The notes beneath the pieces were generated by a model. The model was given only the letters and a program-made list of their open reading frames with translations, made no database searches and had not been told where the DNA came from. From NCBI RefSeq assembly GCF_050003625.1, contig NC_134401.1, forward strand, positions 93,970,852 through 94,034,851: a DNA stretch of 64,000 nucleotides, given 5' to 3'. Positions within the stretch are counted from its first letter, which is position 1; each line of letters starts with the position of its first letter. Shown here in pieces: positions 1 to 11,785 of this stretch. The DNA comes from Haematobia irritans (Eukaryota > Arthropoda > Insecta > Diptera > Muscidae). The position numbers and the translations under genes were made by a program.

Positions 1-261
1 TGCATTAAAAATCATAAACAATTTTAAAAAATTATTTATTTGTCAAAATATCACAAAATTTCTGAATTCACATACAAAACACTAAATTCGCATCACACCT
101 TAATAAGCGCTACAAATTCAGTGCAACGGCTGTTGAAATGGTGCACATCCGTCCTATGACAAGCCCATGTTAAATTCATCGCTTCTGCGTCAATTTTGCA
201 CCACTTCCCGATCCAAAAAGAACATTTTCACCACTTTTTTGGCGACGCGTTTTTTGCTGGG
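1..261 (+). mobile_element. CCCAGC element, right half (cut by window edge)
   Basis: This is the right half of a short non-coding element seen about seven times here. A complete copy lies at 58444-59006 and runs from CCCAGCAAAAAA to TTTTTTGGCTGGG, so the termini are inverted repeats. This copy ends at GCGTTTTTTGCTGGG. No open frame is shared between copies. It is probably a non-autonomous DNA transposon; I could not assign a superfamily because no clean target duplication is visible. Confidence 0.6.
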
Positions 262-459
262 GAATTATTCTGCCCTAAATGTGAACGTTGTGAACGGATA
301 TTTTAGTTTTTATCACAGGATCTCAAAAGTATTATAGGATATTTGAAACGCCCAGAAGGAGACGAAATACACATATGGTGTCTTTAGCAATAATGCTTAG
401 AGCCGTCCCCTGAGCCGGTTGCCTCACTTGGTAGAATTATACAAAAAATTATACATTTT

Positions 460-1916
460 TATAGCCTCCACCAAAGGATGGGGGTATATTAACTTTGTCA
501 TTCCGTTTGTAACACATCGAAATATTGCTCTAAGACCCCATAAAGTATATATATTCTGGGTCGTGGTGAAATTCTGAGTCGATCTGAGCATGTCCGTCCG
601 TCTGTTGAAATCACGCTAACTTCCGAACGAAACAACCTATCGACTCGAAACTTGGCACAAGTAGTTGTTATTGATGTAGGTCGGATGGTATTGCAAATGG
701 GCCATATCGGTCCACTTTTACGTATAGCCCCCATATAAACGGACCCCCAAATTTGGCTTGCGGGGTCTCTAAGAGAAGCATCATCCGAGCCGGCTGAAAT
801 TTGGTACATGGTGTAAGTATATGGTCTCTAACAACTATGCAAAAATTGGTCCACATCGGTCCATCGGTATATATAGCCTCCATATAAACCGATCCCCGAT
901 TTGGCTTGTGGAGCCTCTAAGAGAAGCAAATTTCATCCGATCCGGCTGAAATTTGGTACATGGTGTTAGTATATGGTCTCTAATGACCATTCAAAAATGA
1001 TCTACATCGGTCCATAATTATATATAGCCCCCTAAAAACCGACCACCAGATTTGACCTCCGGAGCCTCTTGGAAGACCAAAATACATCTGATTCAGTTGA
1101 AATTTGGTACGTGGTGTTAATATATGGCCTCAAACACCCTCAAAATTGGTCGAAATCGGTCCATAATTATATATAGCCCCCATATAAACCGATCCCCAGA
1201 TTTGACCTCCGGAGCCCCTTGGAAGAGCAAAATGCATTCGATTCGGTTGAAATTTGGTACGTGATGTAAGTATATGTTATCCAACAACCATGCAGGAATT
1301 GGTTCATATCAGTCCATAATTATATATAGCCCCATATAAACCGATCCCCAGATTTGACCTCCGGTGCCTTTTGGAGAAGCAAAATTCATCCGATCTTGTT
1401 GAAATTTGGTAATTGGTGGTAGTATATGATATTTTAACAATCATACCAAAAATGGTCCATATCAGTCCATAATCATATATAGCCCCCATATAAACCGATC
1501 CCGAGATTTGGTTTTGGAGCCTCTTGGAGGAGCAAATTTCATCCGAGTCAGTTGAAATGTGGTACATTGTGCTAGTATATGGCCGTTAACAACCATGCCT
1601 AACTAGGTCCATATCGGTCTATAGTTAAATATAGCCCTCATATAAATCGATCCCCAATCACAAAAAATTGGTCCATAACAAGTTCATAATTGTATATAGC
1701 TCCCATATGTTATAAGCGATCCCCATATTTCAATTCTGGCTCTCTACCACGTAGGGACTAACTCACAATTTAGAAAACGATGTTAGGAAGTTTTAAGATA
1801 CCACAACCCAAGTAATTCGATTGTGGATGACAGTCTTTCGTAGAAGTTTCTACGCGATCCATGGTAAAGGGTACATAAGATTCGGCCTGGCCGAACTTAC
1901 GGCCGTATATACTTGT
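460..1916 (+). mobile_element. HINE-A element, copy A1
   Basis: It begins with a degenerate TATAGCCTCCACCAAAGG 5' end, followed by the conserved core (TTTGTCATTCCGTTTGTAAC, then CCCCATAAAGTATATA) and a short GTCCGTCC tract near 590. The centre is an array of about 153-bp repeats, each with a CCATATAAACCGATCCC block. It ends with the hairpin TTCGGCCTGGCCGAA near 1880 and GTATATACTTGT. This is the layout of DINE-1/HINE elements. No protein is encoded; the open frames on both strands come from the repeat unit. Confidence 0.75.
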
Positions 1917-1996
1917 TTATTATTTTGTAGATTGATAGAATTCTTGATTTTGGTAGATTTGCAAAATATTCCTTTCCAACTAAGTTGCTTCACAAA

Positions 1997-2690
1997 TTTT
2001 CTATAGAAATAAAATTTTGACAAAATTTTCTATAGAAATAAATTTTAACAAAATTTTCCATAAAAATAAAATTTGGACAAAATTTTCTATAGAAACAAAA
2101 TTTTGACAAAATTTTCCATTGAAAAAAATATTGACAAAATTTTCTATAGAAATAAAATTTTCTATAGAAATATACTTTTGACAAAATTTACTATAGAAAT
2201 AAAATTTTGACAAACATATCTATAGAAATATACTTTTGACAAAATGTTCTATAGAAAAAAATTTTCAATAGAAAATAAATAATCAAGCTTGAGATCGTTC
2301 TCAAGCTTATTAATTATTTTCTATTGGAAAAAACAAAGATCGAATAAAATCAAAATTTCTAATGAAAAAAATTTTGACAAAATTTTCTATAGAAATAAAG
2401 TTTTGACAACATTTTCTATAGAAATATACTTTTGACAAAATGTTCTATAGAAATAAAGTTTTGACAAAATTTTCTATAGAAACAAAATTTTGACAAAATT
2501 TTCTATAGAAATAAAATTTTGACAAATTTTTCTATAGGAATAAAATTTTGACAAAATTTTCTATAGAAATAAAATTTTGACAAAATTTCCTATAGAAATA
2601 AAAGGTTGACAAAATTATCTATAGAAATTTACTTTTGACAAAATGTTCTAAAGAAATATACTTTTGACAAAATGTTCTATAGGAATAACA
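1997..2690 (-). repeat. 29-bp minisatellite array
   Basis: About twenty diverged copies of the 29-bp unit, here reading TTCTATAGAAATAAAATTTT then GACAAAA. It lies between HINE-A1 and HINE-B1. Each unit contains the perfect palindrome TTTCTATAGAAA. Frames such as 1990-2184 are translations of the repeat and not genes. A distinct hairpin interrupts the array at 2262-2331. Confidence 0.85.
2262..2331. repeat. Long imperfect hairpin inside minisatellite
   Basis: Two 33-nt arms (2262-2294 and 2299-2331) flank the four-base loop TCGT. The inner stem AAGCTTGAGA/TCTCAAGCTT is perfect and the outer part is imperfect. Confidence 0.8.
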
Positions 2691-2694
2691 TTTT

Positions 2695-4186
2695 TATACC
2701 CACCACCATAGAATAGTGACGGGGGTATAATAAGTTTGTCATTCCGTTTGTAACACATCGAAATATCGATTTCCGACTATATAAAGTATATTTATTCTTG
2801 ATCAGGGAGAAATTCTAAGACGATATAACGATGTCCGTCTGTCCGTCTGTCTGTTGTAATCACGCTACAGTCTTCAATAATAAAGCAATCGTGCTGAAAT
2901 TTTGCACAAACTCGTTTTGTCTGCGGCAGATCAAGTTCGAAGATGGGCTATATCGGTCCAGGTTTTGATATAGTCCCCATATAAACCGACCTCCCGATTT
3001 GGGGTCTTGGGCTTATAGAAATCGAAGTTTTTATCCAATTGCCTGAAATTGGAAATCTAGAGGTATTGTAGGACCACAAATACGTGTGCCAAAAATTGTG
3101 AGTATCGGTCCATATTTTGGTATAGCCCCCATATAGACCGATCTCCCGATTTTACTTCTTGGGCTTATAAAAACCTCAGTTTTTATTCAATTCACCTAAA
3201 ATTGGAAATATAGAGGTATTGTAGGACCACAAATACGTGTGCCAAAAATTGTGAGTATCGGTCCATATTTTGGTATAGCCCCCATATAGACCGATCTCCC
3301 GATTTTACTTCTTGGGCTTATAGAAACCGCAGTTTTCATTCAATTTACCTGAAATTGGAAATCTAGAGGTATTGTAGGACCACAAATACGTGTGCCAAAA
3401 ATTGTGAGTATCGGTCCATATTTTGGTATAGCCCCCATATAGACCGATCTCCCGATTTTACTTCTTGGGCTTATAGAAACCGCAGTTTTTATTCAATTTA
3501 CCTGAAATTGGAAATATAGAGGTATTGTAGGACCACAAATACGTGTGCCAAAAATTGTGAGTATTGGTCCATATTTTGGTATAGCCCCCATATAGACCGA
3601 TTTCCCGATTTTACTTCTTGGGCTTCTAGAATCCGAAGTTTTTATCCAATTTGCCACAAATTGGAAATCTATAGGTATTTTCGGGTCATAAAGAGGTGTG
3701 CCGAAAACGGTGAATATCGGTCCATATTTTGGTATAGCCCCATAAGAACGATTTAACTCCTTGGGTTTCTAGAAACCGTAGGTTTTATCTGATTTGCCTG
3801 AAATTGTAAATATTCTGGTATTTTAGGCTCACAAAAACGTGTATCGGATTAAGTTTTTATCGGTCCATTTGGTAATGCCTCCATATAGACCGACTTCACT
3901 TCTTGAGGGTGTAGAAGGCGCACTGATCATGAAAATTGCTTGACATTTCCAGATTTTACTTCTACAGATTAAAGATTTCAAATCAAGACGTTATTTTATA
4001 ATTTTCTTGCACACTTACAAGAGATGTTAATGATTCCTCTAAAACTCATAGGGGATATCTTTAAATTTATCTTCGGGGAGTGTCCTCAAGCCCTCCTGAA
4101 ATTTCAAAGGAAACCGTAATATTTGGTTCATGGTGGTGGGTATTTAAGATTCGGCCCAGCCGAACTTAGTGCTGTATATACTTGTT
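2695..4186 (+). mobile_element. HINE-B element, copy B1
   Basis: Near-complete element of a second family. The 5' end is TATACCCACCACCATAG, followed by the shared TTTGTCATTCCGTTTGTAAC core, a TATATTCTTGATCAGG variant and a GTCYGTCY tract at about 2831-2860. The central repeats have a period close to 153 bp (the GTATTGTAGGACCACAAATA block recurs at about 3064, 3216, 3369 and 3523). The 3' end has CATGGTGGTGGGTA, the inverted copy of the 5' motif, then the hairpin TTCGGCCCAGCCGAA and TATATACTTGT. It is non-coding. Confidence 0.8.
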
Positions 4187-4600
4187 TTCATTCGTTTTGT
4201 TTTGTTATTGTTGGTTTTTGTTCTTTAATCATTGTTGGTGTTTTTTTGATTTCAGCTTAAAACCATACATTGACTAAACTACAAGTGTAGCTTAACCAAC
4301 AGAGGAAAAGAATGTTTGTCAAATTTATTTGGGCAAAGCCCTATAGACTGCAAGATGGTTGGATGGACGCACGTTTCGGAATTACCACATTCCTCATCAG
4401 CATCCTCTACTTACAGCAAAACTATCAACCAATTATCAGAATAAATTCCTGCAGTTCATTAAACCCAACAATAAACCACACTTGAACCTTCCGAAAAAAG
4501 GGTTTTACATTGATAGCCGGCTTTTGCCGAAATAAATTCGTACAAACATCTCTCTTTTCCTTTGCCACCGTCAAATCATCGATTTGAATGAAGTTGGCTG
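4187..4600 (+). mobile_element. Long-TIR element, left part (copy G1)
   Basis: It shares its sequence with 9776-10210 and 12445-12855, including CTACAAGTGTAGCTTAACCA and GGATGGACGCACGTTTCGG. Those copies end in inverted repeats of about 75 bp. This copy keeps the left arm and interior, but the right arm is lost after about 4560. It starts directly after the 3' end of HINE-B1. A single decayed 29-bp minisatellite unit follows at 4610-4650. Confidence 0.65.
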
Positions 4601-4815
4601 GGTTTTATTTTTGTCAAAATTTTCAATAGGAATAAAATTTTGACAAAATAAGACTTTTTTTAGAAAATCTAAAAAAAAATTGTCCAAATCGGTCTATATT
4701 TAAATATACGTTTTCTTTTACAATAGTCTTTAAATGTGATATTAAGTAATTTTACCACCTTTTGGCTTCGAAAAGTACATTTTTAATACATTTTTAGTAC
4801 TTTTTCGTCAACATC

Positions 4816-5673
4816 ATGTATCATCCCTGCTCTACACAAGTTTTGTACAAAAACGATGTCTCTAACTATAGGGGGATAGCAAAACTATGTGCTATCCCAA
4901 AACTTTTCGAGAAAATAATTATAGTTTATCATTCACACCAAATCTCATTAATTCTTTCCCGATTTCAACATGGTTTTCGAAAACACCATTCAACAGTAAC
5001 TAATATCCTTGAACTGACTACCCGTGTCAATGATGGTCTTAGGGAGCGTAATCTGGCAGATGTAATATATACTGACTTTAGTAAAGCTTTTGACAAAGTC
5101 AGCCATAGTTTACTGTTGTATAATCTTGATAAGTTAGGTTTCAGCAACCCATTACTCCGATGCATTCGTTCATATTTGAATGGTCGGGTTCAAAGAGTTA
5201 AATTTCGTGATATATGCTATCATCCAATAGTGGTTACCCCTGATGTTCCGCAAGGTATTAATTTGGGACCGATACTTTTCGATCTTTTCATAAATGATCT
5301 ACCATCAGTTATTGCCGATTGTCATATTTTAATGTACGCGGATGATGTTAAATTATTTCGTTGTTTCAATGATCCGGATGGACAATGTGTATTATAATCA
5401 AATCTTAATAGTTTATGTTAATGATTAATTAACAGTTTAGTTAATGAATTTAATGGAATTGAATATTTCATTACTAAATTGTATATTAATGGAAATGAAC
5501 TTCATACCGTTGAGTCTATCTTAGATTTGGAAATTTTCTTGATCTCGGGCTAAACTTCAGGCAACACATTTCAATGACTATTAATTGTTAGAATATTGTT
5601 TGGGATCCATCTTATAATATTTATATAAACATGATTGAATCTGTTCAAAAACAATTTCTTTTATTTTTCCTAC
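4816..5673 (+). pseudogene. LINE reverse transcriptase relic
   Basis: A 193-codon frame (4816-5397) covers most of the core of a non-LTR reverse transcriptase: SNYRGIAKLCAIPKLFEKI, GFRKHHST, YTDFSKAFDKVSH with the first catalytic aspartate, VPQGINLGPILFDLFINDLP, and an intact MYADDVKLF catalytic box. After the stop at 5395 the similarity continues in broken frames, with a VESILDLEIFL-like stretch and, near 5600-5670, MIESVQKQFLLFFLR, which fits the region after the RT of jockey/CR1-group LINEs. The N-terminal endonuclease is absent. The clade is unresolved. The box is intact but the copy is dead from truncation and stops. Confidence 0.75.
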
Positions 5674-5683
5674 GTAGTCATGG

Positions 5684-5790
5684 TCAGAGATCAAAACTTT
5701 TTTAGGTTTTGCGACTGTCTCAAAGTTGTAAACGTCGTAAACGACACATACGCGTCGTAAATGTAGAAAAAGTAACAAAAGTCGCAAACT
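5684..5790 (+). mobile_element. Fragment of CAGAGATG hAT-type element
   Basis: It starts with CAGAGATC and shares the GTTGTAAACGTCGTAAACG-type interior of the complete element at 37876-38528. Only the left end remains, abutting the LINE relic. Confidence 0.5.
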
Positions 5791-5883
5791 CAGCTAGGCA
5801 GCGAATTCGATGATATCCAAGACGATGGTATGTGCGAAGAAGTTTCAATTCTTAGGAATGTTCACAATCTTTTTATACCCATG

Positions 5884-6050
5884 TCCAAACGGCGTTTCAC
5901 ATTGCAGTGAAACCACTTAGAAAAGCTTTGGAATATTCAGAAATGTCACCAGAGAGGGGATAATCCATCGCGAAGCATGGATTGAACCCACGCCCCTTTG
6001 TATGCAAGTGGACATACTAACCACTGCAGCACGAAGACTCCGTGGCAGCT
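5884..6050 (-). mobile_element. tRNA-derived SINE, 5' part
   Basis: Read on the minus strand it carries an A-box-like GCTGCAGTGGTTAGTATG and a B-box-like GGGTTCAATCC, then the SINE body. It is related to the fuller copies at 8441-8779 and 44838-45140 but more diverged. The 3' half is missing. Confidence 0.65.
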
Positions 6051-6506
6051 ATATCTAAATCTGACCGATTTTTTCTCAAATCAATAGGAATTGTCTTTGA
6101 GGCGAAGTAAGACCCTAGGCTAAATTCAAAAACGACAGGGCTCAAACTGCGAACTGCACATTGCACACATAAATGCATAAACAGACAGACAAGCGAACAC
6201 CGCTAAATCAACTCAGAATTTAATTCTAAAGAGGATCGGTATACTAAACGATGGATCTCATACTGGGCTTTAGATACAAATGGTATAAAAATAACAAAAA
6301 TAGAAGCCGTTGGTCGCTCCATCAGCCGTGACGGCCCATGGTTAGGTTAGGTTAGGTGGCAGCCTAACCTCACTTCTCAGCTGAGAAGCCGAAAACGTTG
6401 TTGGGGACTTAGCATACCAACTAATATTGTGGGATGAATTTGGCATTAAACCCGAAATGTTAGCTACCGGCCTTTGAAACGAGCCCGAATTAAAGTTTAG
6501 AGTTAA
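6051..6506. other. Spacer, no gene recognised
   Basis: AT-rich sequence without a credible frame. A GGTTAGGTTAGGTGGCAGCC motif at about 6342-6365 matches the tail of the SINE family in reverse and may be a 3'-end remnant. Its three GGTTAG-like units should not be read as a telomere. Confidence 0.5.
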
Positions 6507-8227
6507 CCAAGTATATACGGCCGTAAGTTCGGCCAGGCCGAAGCTTATGTACCCTCCACCATGGATTGCGTAGAAACTTCTACTGAAAACTGTCATCCAC
6601 AATCGAATTACTTGGGTTGCGGTAACACGTGCCGATGGCAAGGTATCATAAAACTTCCTAACACCGTAATATATACCACATAGTCCATACGTGGTATATA
6701 TTAAACTAAAAAAGGCCGATTAAATACGTATATAATTAAGTTTAAAGTTTCTATAGAAATAAAATTTTGACAACATTTTCTATAGAAGTAAAATAATAAA
6801 TAAAATAAATAATAAATAAAAAAAAAATTTTCTATAGAAATAAAATTTTTACAAAATTTTCTATAGAAATAACTTTTTGACAATGTTTTCTATAAAAATA
6901 AAATGTTGGTAGATTATTTTTGGCTCGAGTGGCAACCATGATTATGAACCGATATCATATGATGACACCATGTACCAAATTTCAACCGGATCGGATGAAA
7001 TTCGCTTCTCTTAGAGGCTCTGCAAGCCAAATCTGGGGATCGATTTATATGGGGGCTATTTATATATAATTATGGACAATTCCTGCATGGTTGTTGGATA
7101 CCATATACTAACACCACGTACCAAATTTCAACCGGATCGGATGAAATTCGCTTGTCTTAGAGGCTCTGCAACCCAAATCTGGGGATCGAATTATATGGGG
7201 GCTATTTATATATAATTATGGACCGATATGGACCAATTCCTGCATGGTTGTTGGATACCATATACTAACACCACGTACCAAATTTCAACCGGATCGGATG
7301 AATTTTGCTCCTCTAAGAGGCTCCGGAGGTCGAATCTGGGGATCGGCTTATATGGGGGCTATATATAATTATGGACCGATATGGACCAATTTTGGTATGG
7401 TTGTTAGAGACAATATACTAACACCACGTACCAAATTTCAATCGGATCAAATGACTTTTGCTCCTCTAAGAGGCTCCGGCGTGCAAATCTGGGGATCGGT
7501 TTATATGGGGGCTATATATAATTATGGGCCGATGTGGACCAATTTGTGCATGGTCATTAGAGAACATATACCAACACCATGGACCAAATTTCAGCCGGAT
7601 CGGATGAAATTTGCTTCTCTTAGAGGCTCCGCAAGCCAAATCGGGGGATCGGTTTATATGGAGGCTATATATAATTATGGACCGATATGGACCAATTTTT
7701 GCATGGTTGTTAGAGGACATATACTAACACCATGTACCAAATTTCAGCCGGATCGGATGAAATTTGGTTTTCTTAGAGGCTCCGCAAGCCAAATCGGGGG
7801 ATCGGTTTATATGGGGGCTATATTTAATTATGGACCGATATGGACCAATTTCTGCATGGTTGTTAGAGACCATATACTAACACAATGTACCAAATTTCAG
7901 CCGGATCGGATGATATTTACATCTCTTAGCGCAATCGAAATCCAAATTTGGGGGTCCGTTTATATGGGTGAACCGATATGGCCCATTTGTAATACCATCC
8001 GACCTACATCAATAACAACTACTTGTGCCAAGTTTCAAGTGGATAGATTGTTTCGTTCGGAAGTTAGCGTGATTTCAACAGACGGACGGACGGACATGCT
8101 CAGATCGACTCAGAATTTCACCACGACCCAGAATATATATACTTTATGGGGTCTTAAAGCAATATTTCGATGTGTTACAAACGGAATAACAAAGTTAATA
8201 TACCCCCATCCTATGGCGGAGGGTATA
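6507..8227 (-). mobile_element. HINE-A element, copy A2
   Basis: It is complete in reverse. The left end is CAAGTATATACGGCCGTAAG with hairpin TTCGGCCAGGCCGAA, then CCCTCCACCATGG, a short 29-bp minisatellite (about 6748-6905), a linker with GGCTCGAGTGGCAACCATG, about six 153-bp repeats, the GACGGACGGACGG microsatellite near 8080 and the 5' end at GGAGGGTATA. The 334-codon plus-strand frame at 7244-8248 arises because 153 is divisible by three. Its 51-residue repeats resemble no protein domain I know. Confidence 0.85.
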
Positions 8228-8440
8228 AAAATAATGAAAAATTTGTGACTTTAAAATGTGTCTTTTATTGATCATCAATATTTTGGTGTAGGGAAGATTT
8301 TCCCCTGCTCAATTCTAGCACAGTAAACAATTTTCATCAGCACATATTTTAGTTCTTATAGCACCAATAATATCAACTAGAATTGATCCATTTTTCAACC
8401 TCAAACTGTACCTCAAATTTCGTACAGTTAAAGTCGAGGA

Positions 8441-8779
8441 TTGGTTAAGTGGCAGCCCGATGTATCAGTCTCACTTAGACTATTCAGTCCATTGTTATAC
8501 CGTTGTGGTGAACTTCTCTCTTATCACTGAGGGCTGCCCCATTCCATGTTAAGCTCAATGACAAGCGACCTCCTTTTTACAGCCGAGTCCGAACGGCGTT
8601 CCACATTGCAGTGAAACCACTTGGAGAAGCTTTGAAACGCTCCGAAATGTCACCAGCATTACTGAGGTGGGATAATCCACCGCTGAAAAACTTTTTGGTG
8701 TTCGGTCGAAGCAGGAATCGAACCCACGACCTTGTGTATGCATGGCCGGCATATTAACCATTGCACAACAGTGGCTCCC
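8441..8779 (-). mobile_element. tRNA-derived SINE, near full length
   Basis: About 340 bp. The minus strand begins with an A-box-like TTGTGCAATGGTTAATATG and a B box GGGTTCGATTCC, continues through CAGCGGTGGATTATCCCACC and AGTGGTTTCACTGCAATG, and ends with GGGCTGCCACTTAACC. The head is tRNA-like and the body is shared with 35013-35330 and 44838-45140. SINEs need LINE machinery in trans. The partner LINE cannot be told from this window. Confidence 0.8.
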
Positions 8780-9633
8780 ATTCTATTACCATCGGTGGCA
8801 TTTGTGTTCGACTGGCCTATCGAAGATGTAAATTTTCAGCAAGTAAACTCGATCAGATTGTTTATTCGTGAACTGAACAATTTGGATCAGTATGTCGGAA
8901 TCCGAATAGAATAAAAACTCTGTTACCTCTGTCACTGTCACTAATTGCAGATTCAGATTTCGTAATGTAGAAGGGGACATTATTGGGAAAAAGATTTGCA
9001 AAAATATTTAGGTATAAGTAAATTTGATTTGATTTTCCCCAATTGTGAAACGTTAGTTCATTAATGCAAACAAAAATTCTTGTTCCTTACGAACAACAAA
9101 TATATTGGCAGGTCATCGGACGAACAACCAGAGTGCGATGAATTCACGAGAAGTACTTAAAATCGCTTGCTGTAATCTTGCTTTCAAATATCTTTCGTTC
9201 TATCGAATACAAAGTACCCTTCTTCGTCTGAACATTTATCATTTTCATTTATTTTTAACCACTGTGTTTTTCGATACCGTTTATGTTTCTGGCAAATTTC
9301 CCAAACATTGTTTTAGTTGTGGTTTTGTAGTTTCCACCGATATTTTGACGGTTGATTGCACAAACCACTAAACGAAATGAACGAAACCACAACTTGATGG
9401 ACAGTTTGAGGTTTTTGGTGTGGCAAATGTGGTTAATGTTTTGTCTTACTTGCACTAGTTGTTGGATTCTTTGTTTCGGTGTATTGATGGTGCTTGAAAG
9501 ATATCAAGGATCATTGTATTAATTTAAGTCCTTTATAGAACAAACGAATATTTTGGTTTTGAATTAAATGAACTATCTATCGAAAGCTTTTTTCCTAGGG
9601 ATTGTGACAGAAATTCATGATCTCATATTGATA
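8780..9633. other. Spacer, no gene recognised
   Basis: Apparently single-copy AT-rich sequence. The 88-codon frame at 9105-9371 has no recognisable domain, and I see no promoter or splice context to support it. Confidence 0.5.
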
Positions 9634-9775
9634 GCACGGTTGCCACTCGAGCCAAAATATTTTATTTCTATAGAAAATGTTGTCAAAATTTTATTTCTAT
9701 AGAATTTTATTTCTATAGAACTTTTGTCAAAATTTTATTTCTAACATATTGAAAAATATTGTCAAAATTTTATTT

Positions 9776-10210
9776 CTTCATTCGTTTTGTTTGTTATTGT
9801 TGGTTTCTCTTCAATCGTTATTGTTGTTTTTGATCTCAGCTTAAAACCATGCATTGACCAAACTACAAGTGTAGCTTAACCAACAGAGGAAATGTGTGCT
9901 TGTCAAATTTATTTGGGCAAAGCCCTATAGACTGCAAGATGGTTGGATGGACGCACGTTTCGGAATTACCATATTCCTCATCAGCATCCTCTACTTGCAG
10001 CAAAACTATCAACCAATTATCAGAATAAATTCGGGTAATTCACTCAACCCAAAGTGAACTACACTTGAACCTTCCGAAAAAAGGTATGATAGTCGGCTAC
10101 TGCCTAAACAAATTTTCCTCTGTTGGTTAAGCTACATTTGTAGTTGGTTAAGCTACATTTGTAGTTTAGTCAATGCATGGTTTTAAGCTGAGATCAAAAA
10201 CAACAATAAT
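9776..10210 (+). mobile_element. Long-TIR element, copy G2
   Basis: Inverted arms of about 75 bp lie at 9818-9892 and 10113-10209. The left arm contains GATCTCAGCTTAAAACCATG and the right arm its complement CATGGTTTTAAGCTGAGATC. The right arm has a 21-bp tandem duplication (10124-10165 region). The interior has GCAAGATGGTTGGATGGACG and no coding potential. It resembles a foldback-type or long-TIR MITE; the superfamily is not resolved. It is embedded in 29-bp minisatellite on both sides. Confidence 0.75.
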
Positions 10211-10570
10211 TTTATTTCTATTGAAAAATGTTGTCAACATTTTATGTTATTTCTTTAGAAAATGTTGCCAACATTTTATTTCTTTAGAAAATTTTATCAA
10301 AATTTTATTTCTATAGAAAAATTTGTCAAAATTTTATTTCTAAAGAAATTTTATTTCTATAGAAAATTTTGTCAAAATTTTTCCACTATAGAAAATTTTG
10401 TCAACATTTTATTACTATAGAATATTTTGTCAAAATGTTTATATCAATAAAAATTTTTTCCAAAATTTTATTTCTACAGAAACTTTTGTCAAAATTTTAT
10501 TTCTATAGAAAATTGTATCAAAATCTTATTTCTATAGAAAATTTTTTCAAAACTATTATTTCTATACAAT

Positions 10571-10762
10571 CAAATTTTCTAAAAAGCAGACGTAATCACT
10601 CTCTACAATTTTTTGATTATTTCCTAAAAATACTTTAATATCCCCGTCGAAGACTAACGATGTTAGTCGAAATATTGGAGAATAAAGTTAATCAAAAAAA
10701 GTAATCAAAAATCGTAAAAAGGATTTTTTATTAAAAAGGACCTCAAGCCGAAATAATAATAA
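10571..10762. other. Non-minisatellite insert in mega-array 1
   Basis: It breaks the first array block and is absent from the second. It includes GACTAACGATGTTAGTC, a small hairpin, followed by AATATTGGAGAATAAAG, which looks like the 3' end of some retroelement. No frame is present. Its origin is unknown. Confidence 0.5.
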
Positions 10763-11199
10763 AATAAATTTTATTTCTATATAAAATTTTGTCAAAATTT
10801 TATTTCTATAGAAAATTTTGTCAAAATTTTATTTCTATAGAAAATTTTGTCAAAATTTTTTTTCTATAGAAAATTTTGTCAAAATTTTATTTCTATACAA
10901 AATTTTGTCAAAATTTTATTTCTATAGAAAATTTTGTCAAAATTTTATTTCTATAGAAAATTTTGTCAAAATTTTATTTCTATAGAAAATTTTGTCAAAA
11001 TTTTATTTCTATAGAAAATTTTGTCAAAATTTTATTTCTATACAAACATTTTGTCAAAATGTTATTTCTATAGAAACTTTTGTCAAAATTTTATTTCTAT
11101 AGATAATTTTGTCAAAATTTTATTTCTATAAAAAATGTTGTCAAAATTTTATTTCTATAGAAAATTTTGTCAAAATTGTATTACTATAGAATATTTTGT

Positions 11200-11785
11200 C
11201 AAAATTTTTATATCAATACAAAATTTTTTCAAAATTTTATTTCTACAGAAAATTTTGTCAAAATTTTGTTTCTATAGAAAATTATGTCAAAATGTTACTA
11301 CTATAGAAAATTTTGTCAAAACTTTATTTCTATAGAAAATTTTGTCAAAATTTTATTTCTATAGGAAATTTTGTCAAAACTTTATTTCTATACAAAATTT
11401 TGTCAAAATTTTATTTCTACAGAAAATTTTGTCAAAATTTTATTTCTATAGAAAATTTTGTAAACATTTTATTTCTATAGAAAATTTTGTCAAATTTTTA
11501 TATCAATACAAAATTTTTTCAAAATTTTATTTCTACAGAAAATTTTGTCAAAATTTTGTTTCTATAGAAAATTATGTCAAAATGTTACTACTATAGAAAA
11601 TTTTGTCAAAACTTTATTTCTATAGAAAATTTTGTCAAAATTTTATTTCTATAGGAAATTTTGTCAAAACTTTATTTCTATACAAAATTTTGTCAAAATT
11701 TTATTTCTACAGAAAATTTTGTCAAAATTTTATTTCTATAGAAAATTTTGTAAACATTTTATTTCTATAGAAAATTTTGTCAAAT
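11200..11785 (+). repeat. 290-bp higher-order duplication (10 units of 29 bp)
   Basis: The stretch from about 11200 to 11490 is repeated almost perfectly from about 11490 to 11785, including private variants such as ATTACTACTATAG-type and TTTCTATAGG units. The offset of 290 bp is exactly ten 29-bp units. Confidence 0.8.

Noticed and set aside
6339..6372. Telomere-like GGTTAG repeats
   Set aside because: Only three units and they match the tail of the SINE family. Flies do not use this telomere repeat.
7244..8248. 334-codon plus-strand frame as a novel repeat protein
   Set aside because: It is the 153-bp HINE-A repeat read in frame, runs into the HINE 5' terminus, is open on the opposite strand in part, and has no start context or domain.
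9105..9371. 88-codon frame in a spacer
   Set aside because: No domain, no splice or promoter context, and an overlapping frame of similar length on the other strand.
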